Shown here: positions 6,216 to 8,453 of the stretch, piece by piece | How positions within the stretch are numbered: the first letter of the stretch is position 1 | Layout: every line of letters starts with the position of its first letter | DNA from: Candidatus Peregrinibacteria bacterium RIFCSPLOWO2_01_FULL_48_20 | Lineage (GTDB): Bacteria > Patescibacteriota > Gracilibacteria > UBA1369 > 2-02-FULL-48-14 | Reading direction: 5' to 3' | NCBI GenBank assembly: GCA_001787475.1 | Contig: MFXB01000030.1 | Location: forward strand, 1-8,453 | Length of the DNA stretch: 8,453 nucleotides | Position numbers and translations under genes: made by a program | Notes under the pieces: model-generated | Seen by the model: the letters and a program-made list of their open reading frames with translations, nothing else | What the model was told of the DNA's origin: nothing | Database searches by the model: none

Positions 6216-7169
6216 ATGAATACAAAATATCGCAAAGCAGACCCGAAGGGTTTGCTAAGCAAGAACGTGGCTAATGGCCACAACATTATTATCGATAGAA
6301 AAATGCTTTGGTCTATTGCCATTGTTTTCTCCGCGATTTTGCTCGCGCTCAACGTTGTTTTTGAAATTCAACTTTCGCCGCGTTTATTCGCCAAAACGGA
6401 AGAAGAATTGGAGCAGGATCTTCAGGAAGCGGTTTTTTCGGAGGACGGCGCACTGCTTCCGATTCAGTGGGCGGATCTTGGGCAAAAAATGATCGCCGAC
6501 GGGGTCATTGATTCAACGCAAATGAGCCAAATCATGGAGCAGCGCGGTTGGACAGACGATTACAGCAAGGAGCTTCTCGAAGGGACGGTGGAAGGAGAGC
6601 TAAAACTCACTCAAGAAAACAGCGGTTTGATTCTCAATTTACTGTGGGCGTTCGGGCTGGCCAATAAAAATACAATTTTAGAGACCGGTCCGATGGTGGA
6701 TCCGGCTTACGGAGGCGCTGGCGGTTTTGCGTCAACGGGCGGCTGGTCGGTTTCCGTTGGAGATAGCATGGACCATTACAGCCGACACGAATGGATTGTT
6801 TTGACCGATGAACAGCAAGCTTTGGTGGAGGAAGTCGCAAAAAATATTTATAGACCGTGTTGCGGCAATTCCACCTATTTCCCCGATTGCAATCATGGAA
6901 TGGCGATGCTCGGTTTTTTGGAGTTGATGGCCGCTCAAGGAGGGTCTGAGGAAGAAATGTATGAAGCCGCTCTTGTTCTCAATTCTTATTGGTTTCCGGG
7001 TACTTATTTGACGATTGGAAAATACTTCGCCAAGGAAGGCACCGATTGGGAAGATATTGATCCGAAAACGGCTTTAAGCGCGGAATTTTCGAGTTCGGCC
7101 GGATACAAAAATATTCTTTCCACCGTGGAACCATCTCAAGCGAGCGGGGGAGGATCTTGCGGCGTGTGA
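6216..7169 (+). CDS. Membrane-anchored Cys/His/Met-motif protein, probable metal binder, unknown family
   Basis: A 317-residue protein with a cytoplasmic N-terminus, one membrane helix (about 31-51) and a large extracytoplasmic domain. Its most striking part is NIYRPCCGNSTYF followed by PDCNHGMAML, with C215, C216, C225, H227, M229 and M231 in 17 residues, a ligand set typical of copper sites. H187 and H191 precede it and the protein ends GGGSCGV (C315). The region from about 60 to 130 is helical and acidic. I do not recognise a named family. Residues 7-25 are encoded by the second copy of a DNA repeat. An alternative start is the ATG at 6303 (M30), just before the membrane helix, which would leave the repeat in an untranslated gap. 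It is the last gene of the operon, 17 bases after the previous one, and ends with TGA 5 bases from the convergent transporter gene. Confidence 0.8.
   Translation: MNTKYRKADPKGLLSKNVANGHNIIIDRKMLWSIAIVFSAILLALNVVFEIQLSPRLFAKTEEELEQDLQEAVFSEDGALLPIQWADLGQKMIADGVIDSTQMSQIMEQRGWTDDYSKELLEGTVEGELKLTQENSGLILNLLWAFGLANKNTILETGPMVDPAYGGAGGFASTGGWSVSVGDSMDHYSRHEWIVLTDEQQALVEEVAKNIYRPCCGNSTYFPDCNHGMAMLGFLELMAAQGGSEEEMYEAALVLNSYWFPGTYLTIGKYFAKEGTDWEDIDPKTALSAEFSSSAGYKNILSTVEPSQASGGGSCGV
6235..6288 (+). repeat. Two-hairpin repeat, copy 2
   Basis: Second copy of the 54-base element, 148 bases after copy 1. The first hairpin (6236-6256) is identical to that of copy 1. In the second (6267-6281) one C is now T, which turns a C-G pair into T-G, and a loop base also differs, so the stem is kept. 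It is read here in a different frame from copy 1. Confidence 0.85.
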
Positions 7170-7174
7170 GGAAA

Positions 7175-7441
7175 TTATTTTGAGAAAAGAGTCCAAAGGC
7201 CGACGACCAAAAATCCAACTCCTCCAATGAGTTTCAGTGTTTTTTCTCCAACGTAGTTCGAAAGAACCGCACCGAGCAGTACGCCGATGGCTGTGGTGAG
7301 AACGAGCGCCAAAACCGCTCCCAGAAAAATCATCCATTTGTTGTGTTCTTTGTCCGCGGCAAAAAGCAGCGTGGCGATTTGCGTTTTATCGCCCAATTCG
7401 GCGAGAAAAATGGTGACGAAGGCGAGGATAAAGATTTTCAT
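7175..7441 (-). CDS. UPF0016/GDT1-family cation transporter, half-size
   Basis: An 88-residue membrane protein with three helices (about 3-25, 37-60 and 66-85). It carries the family signature ELGDKT (E15, G17, D18, K19, T20), whose acidic residues take part in cation transport. Full-length members (TMEM165/GDT1, bacterial manganese exporters) have two such repeats; this is one repeat, so it should act as a dimer with itself or with a second half-gene elsewhere. Substrate is probably Mn2+ or Ca2+ by family. The start ATG is separated by one base from the stop of the ATP-grasp gene, so the two are cotranscribed. Confidence 0.9.
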   Translation of the reverse strand: MKIFILAFVTIFLAELGDKTQIATLLFAADKEHNKWMIFLGAVLALVLTTAIGVLLGAVLSNYVGEKTLKLIGGVGFLVVGLWTLFSK

Positions 7442-7442
7442 T

Positions 7443-8381
7443 TTATTCGTTTACTGCGGCTATCAGCATCTCGATTATGCCGTCATTAAATTTTTTATAT
7501 GTCTTGGACCATTCCGGATGTTGCACTCCGGGGCGGGAGTTCAACTCCAGAAGTCTATATCCCTTGCCGGAATGAATAAAGTCCGCAGAATAGATCGCCG
7601 GGTAATACTTTTTCACTTTCTTATCAATTCGGTAAACAAATTCAATCACTTCTTTTGGTACTTTTTTAAGATCAATAGATGTGCCGCTTCCCCCCTGAGC
7701 CACGTTCGCAAGATAACTTCCCTTCTTGGGAACACGTAAAAATGAATTTATCGGCTTACCGTTAATGACAGTGACACGCAGATCATGCAATCCATCGGTT
7801 ATACCGGGAATGCCGATTGAACTGTCTATGAATTCCTGAACCATCACGTTATTCCAGTCTTTGTAGGATGACTTCTTAACGTCTGCAATCGGAATGATAA
7901 AAATGCCTCGACCCTCCGTTTCAAAATTTTTCTTGAGCACAATCATCTCTTCGGGTTTCATCCGCCATTTCTCGATTTGTTCAAGATATCCTTGGTAAGA
8001 GTGAATAGACGCGGTTTTTGGTGAAATGTCAGGAAAAGTTTCAAACGTTTTTACCTTGTCTACGCAGAGTTGATCAAACTCCGGTTGATTGATGATTTTG
8101 CAGTCGTCAATAATGGGAATGGTGTTTTTATCATCTCGATTAAAGATAAGGTCGACATGGACTTCGCCCGCGGATTCTTTCAGCTTTTCGTTTACAAATT
8201 GCCATCCTTTCCCAAATCGTCCATTTTTAATGTAACTGTCTCCGCGAACAATAAAAACCTTGATGCCACGGCTTTCAAGCTCAGAAATGATTTGTTGATA
8301 TATTTCAAGATACTGTTTCTTATTAAAGGGGTAGGCCATGGGCTCCGAGTCGGAAAAGTAAATTGCAATTGTTTTGCTCAT
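7443..8381 (-). CDS. ATP-grasp domain ligase (RimK/glutathione-synthetase-like)
   Basis: A 312-residue soluble protein. ATP-grasp enzymes activate a carboxylate as acyl-phosphate and join it to an amine or thiol. An N-terminal pre-ATP-grasp region (about 1-100) is followed by the ATP-grasp fold. Visible elements are MIVLKKNFETEGRGI (146-160, nucleotide-binding Lys and Gly-rich loop), MVQEFID (180-186, adenine hinge), DLRVTVING (200-208), SYLANVAQGGSG (222-233), SADFI (265-269, D267) and LLELNSRPG (277-285, with metal-binding E279 and N281). The substrate cannot be told; peptide, cofactor or wall-precursor ligation are all open. The gene looks more A/T-rich than mraY, which may hint at a different origin. 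It is first of a two-gene unit with the UPF0016 gene. Confidence 0.85.
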   Translation of the reverse strand: MSKTIAIYFSDSEPMAYPFNKKQYLEIYQQIISELESRGIKVFIVRGDSYIKNGRFGKGWQFVNEKLKESAGEVHVDLIFNRDDKNTIPIIDDCKIINQPEFDQLCVDKVKTFETFPDISPKTASIHSYQGYLEQIEKWRMKPEEMIVLKKNFETEGRGIFIIPIADVKKSSYKDWNNVMVQEFIDSSIGIPGITDGLHDLRVTVINGKPINSFLRVPKKGSYLANVAQGGSGTSIDLKKVPKEVIEFVYRIDKKVKKYYPAIYSADFIHSGKGYRLLELNSRPGVQHPEWSKTYKKFNDGIIEMLIAAVNE

Positions 8382-8436
8382 ATCTTGCGATTGGTATTTT
8401 CATAAGGTCCGTGAACCGCCCAAACACCTTGTCCTC

Positions 8437-8453
8437 ATGGCCAAATTATATAC
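8437..8453 (+). CDS. Possible start of a gene leaving the window
   Basis: An ATG at 8437 opens a frame beginning MAKLY that runs off the right edge, divergent from the ATP-grasp gene. The sequence is too short to identify. The first residues resemble the start of thymidine kinase (MAxLYF), but five residues prove nothing. The 55 bases between it and the ATP-grasp start hold no other feature. Confidence 0.2.
8445..8450 (-). promoter_or_regulatory. Possible -10 box for the ATP-grasp/UPF0016 unit
   Basis: The minus strand reads TATAAT here, a perfect -10 match, about 64 bases upstream of the ATP-grasp ATG. The matching -35 would lie outside the window, so this cannot be confirmed. Confidence 0.25.

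Noticed and set aside
6087..6288. CRISPR array
   Set aside because: Only two repeat units, both within reading frames, separated by coding sequence of 94 bases, and no cas genes in the window.
5150..7169. Use of TGA as a glycine codon (as in Gracilibacteria or Absconditabacteria)
   Set aside because: TGA ends two genes here at the expected family or structural boundary, one of them in a typical ATGA overlap. No conserved domain contains an in-frame TGA.
1..8453. tRNA, rRNA, insertion sequence or phage attachment site
   Set aside because: No cloverleaf, rRNA-like stretch, transposase motif or terminal repeats were seen on either strand.

Overview
The window looks like a piece of a compact bacterial chromosome with closely packed, often touching genes. 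It is probably from an uncultivated lineage. The total gene complement fits a Candidate Phyla Radiation/Patescibacteria member such as Peregrinibacteria, but that placement is an inference from gene style, not from a marker gene. TGA acts as a normal stop (ends of the genes at 5150-5698 and 6216-7169), so this is not a lineage that recodes TGA as glycine. None of the visible gene starts has a clear Shine-Dalgarno sequence, and at least one promoter sits so close to its ATG that the transcript is probably leaderless.

Layout. (1) Positions 1-437, plus strand: the 3' end of an unrecognised helical protein gene, convergent with the next block and sharing a TTAA with it that supplies both stop codons. 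(2) Positions 4245-434, minus strand: a DoxX-like membrane protein, then a cell-wall group consisting of a LytR-CpsA-Psr (LCP) protein, an S11 D-Ala-D-Ala carboxypeptidase and MraY. (3) Positions 4324-7169, plus strand: a five-gene operon headed by a CsoR/RcnR-family metal-sensing repressor under its own palindromic operator. It continues with a DUF411 (CopG-like) copper-cluster protein, two small multi-pass membrane proteins carrying CxxC motifs, and a membrane-anchored 317-residue protein with a Cys-Cys/Cys/His/Met-rich motif. (4) Positions 8381-7175, minus strand: an ATP-grasp ligase and a half-size UPF0016/GDT1 cation (Mn/Ca) transporter. (5) At the right edge, a possible new plus-strand gene begins at 8437.

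How the genes work together. In block 2 MraY makes lipid I, the carboxypeptidase trims stem peptides, and the LCP enzyme probably attaches polymers to the wall. In block 3 the repressor most likely senses Cu(I) or a related thiophilic metal and releases a promoter whose -35/-10 spacer is filled by the operator. The downstream products are all extracytoplasmic or membrane proteins with Cys/His/Met ligands. I infer a metal (probably copper) binding and handling system that lacks the usual P-type ATPase or CopZ chaperone in this window. This operon is the best candidate for an undescribed system here.

A second notable signal is a 54-bp two-hairpin repeat present twice, 148 bp apart, on either side of the junction between the last two genes of block 3. 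It is read in two different reading frames, so it is conserved as nucleic acid rather than as protein.
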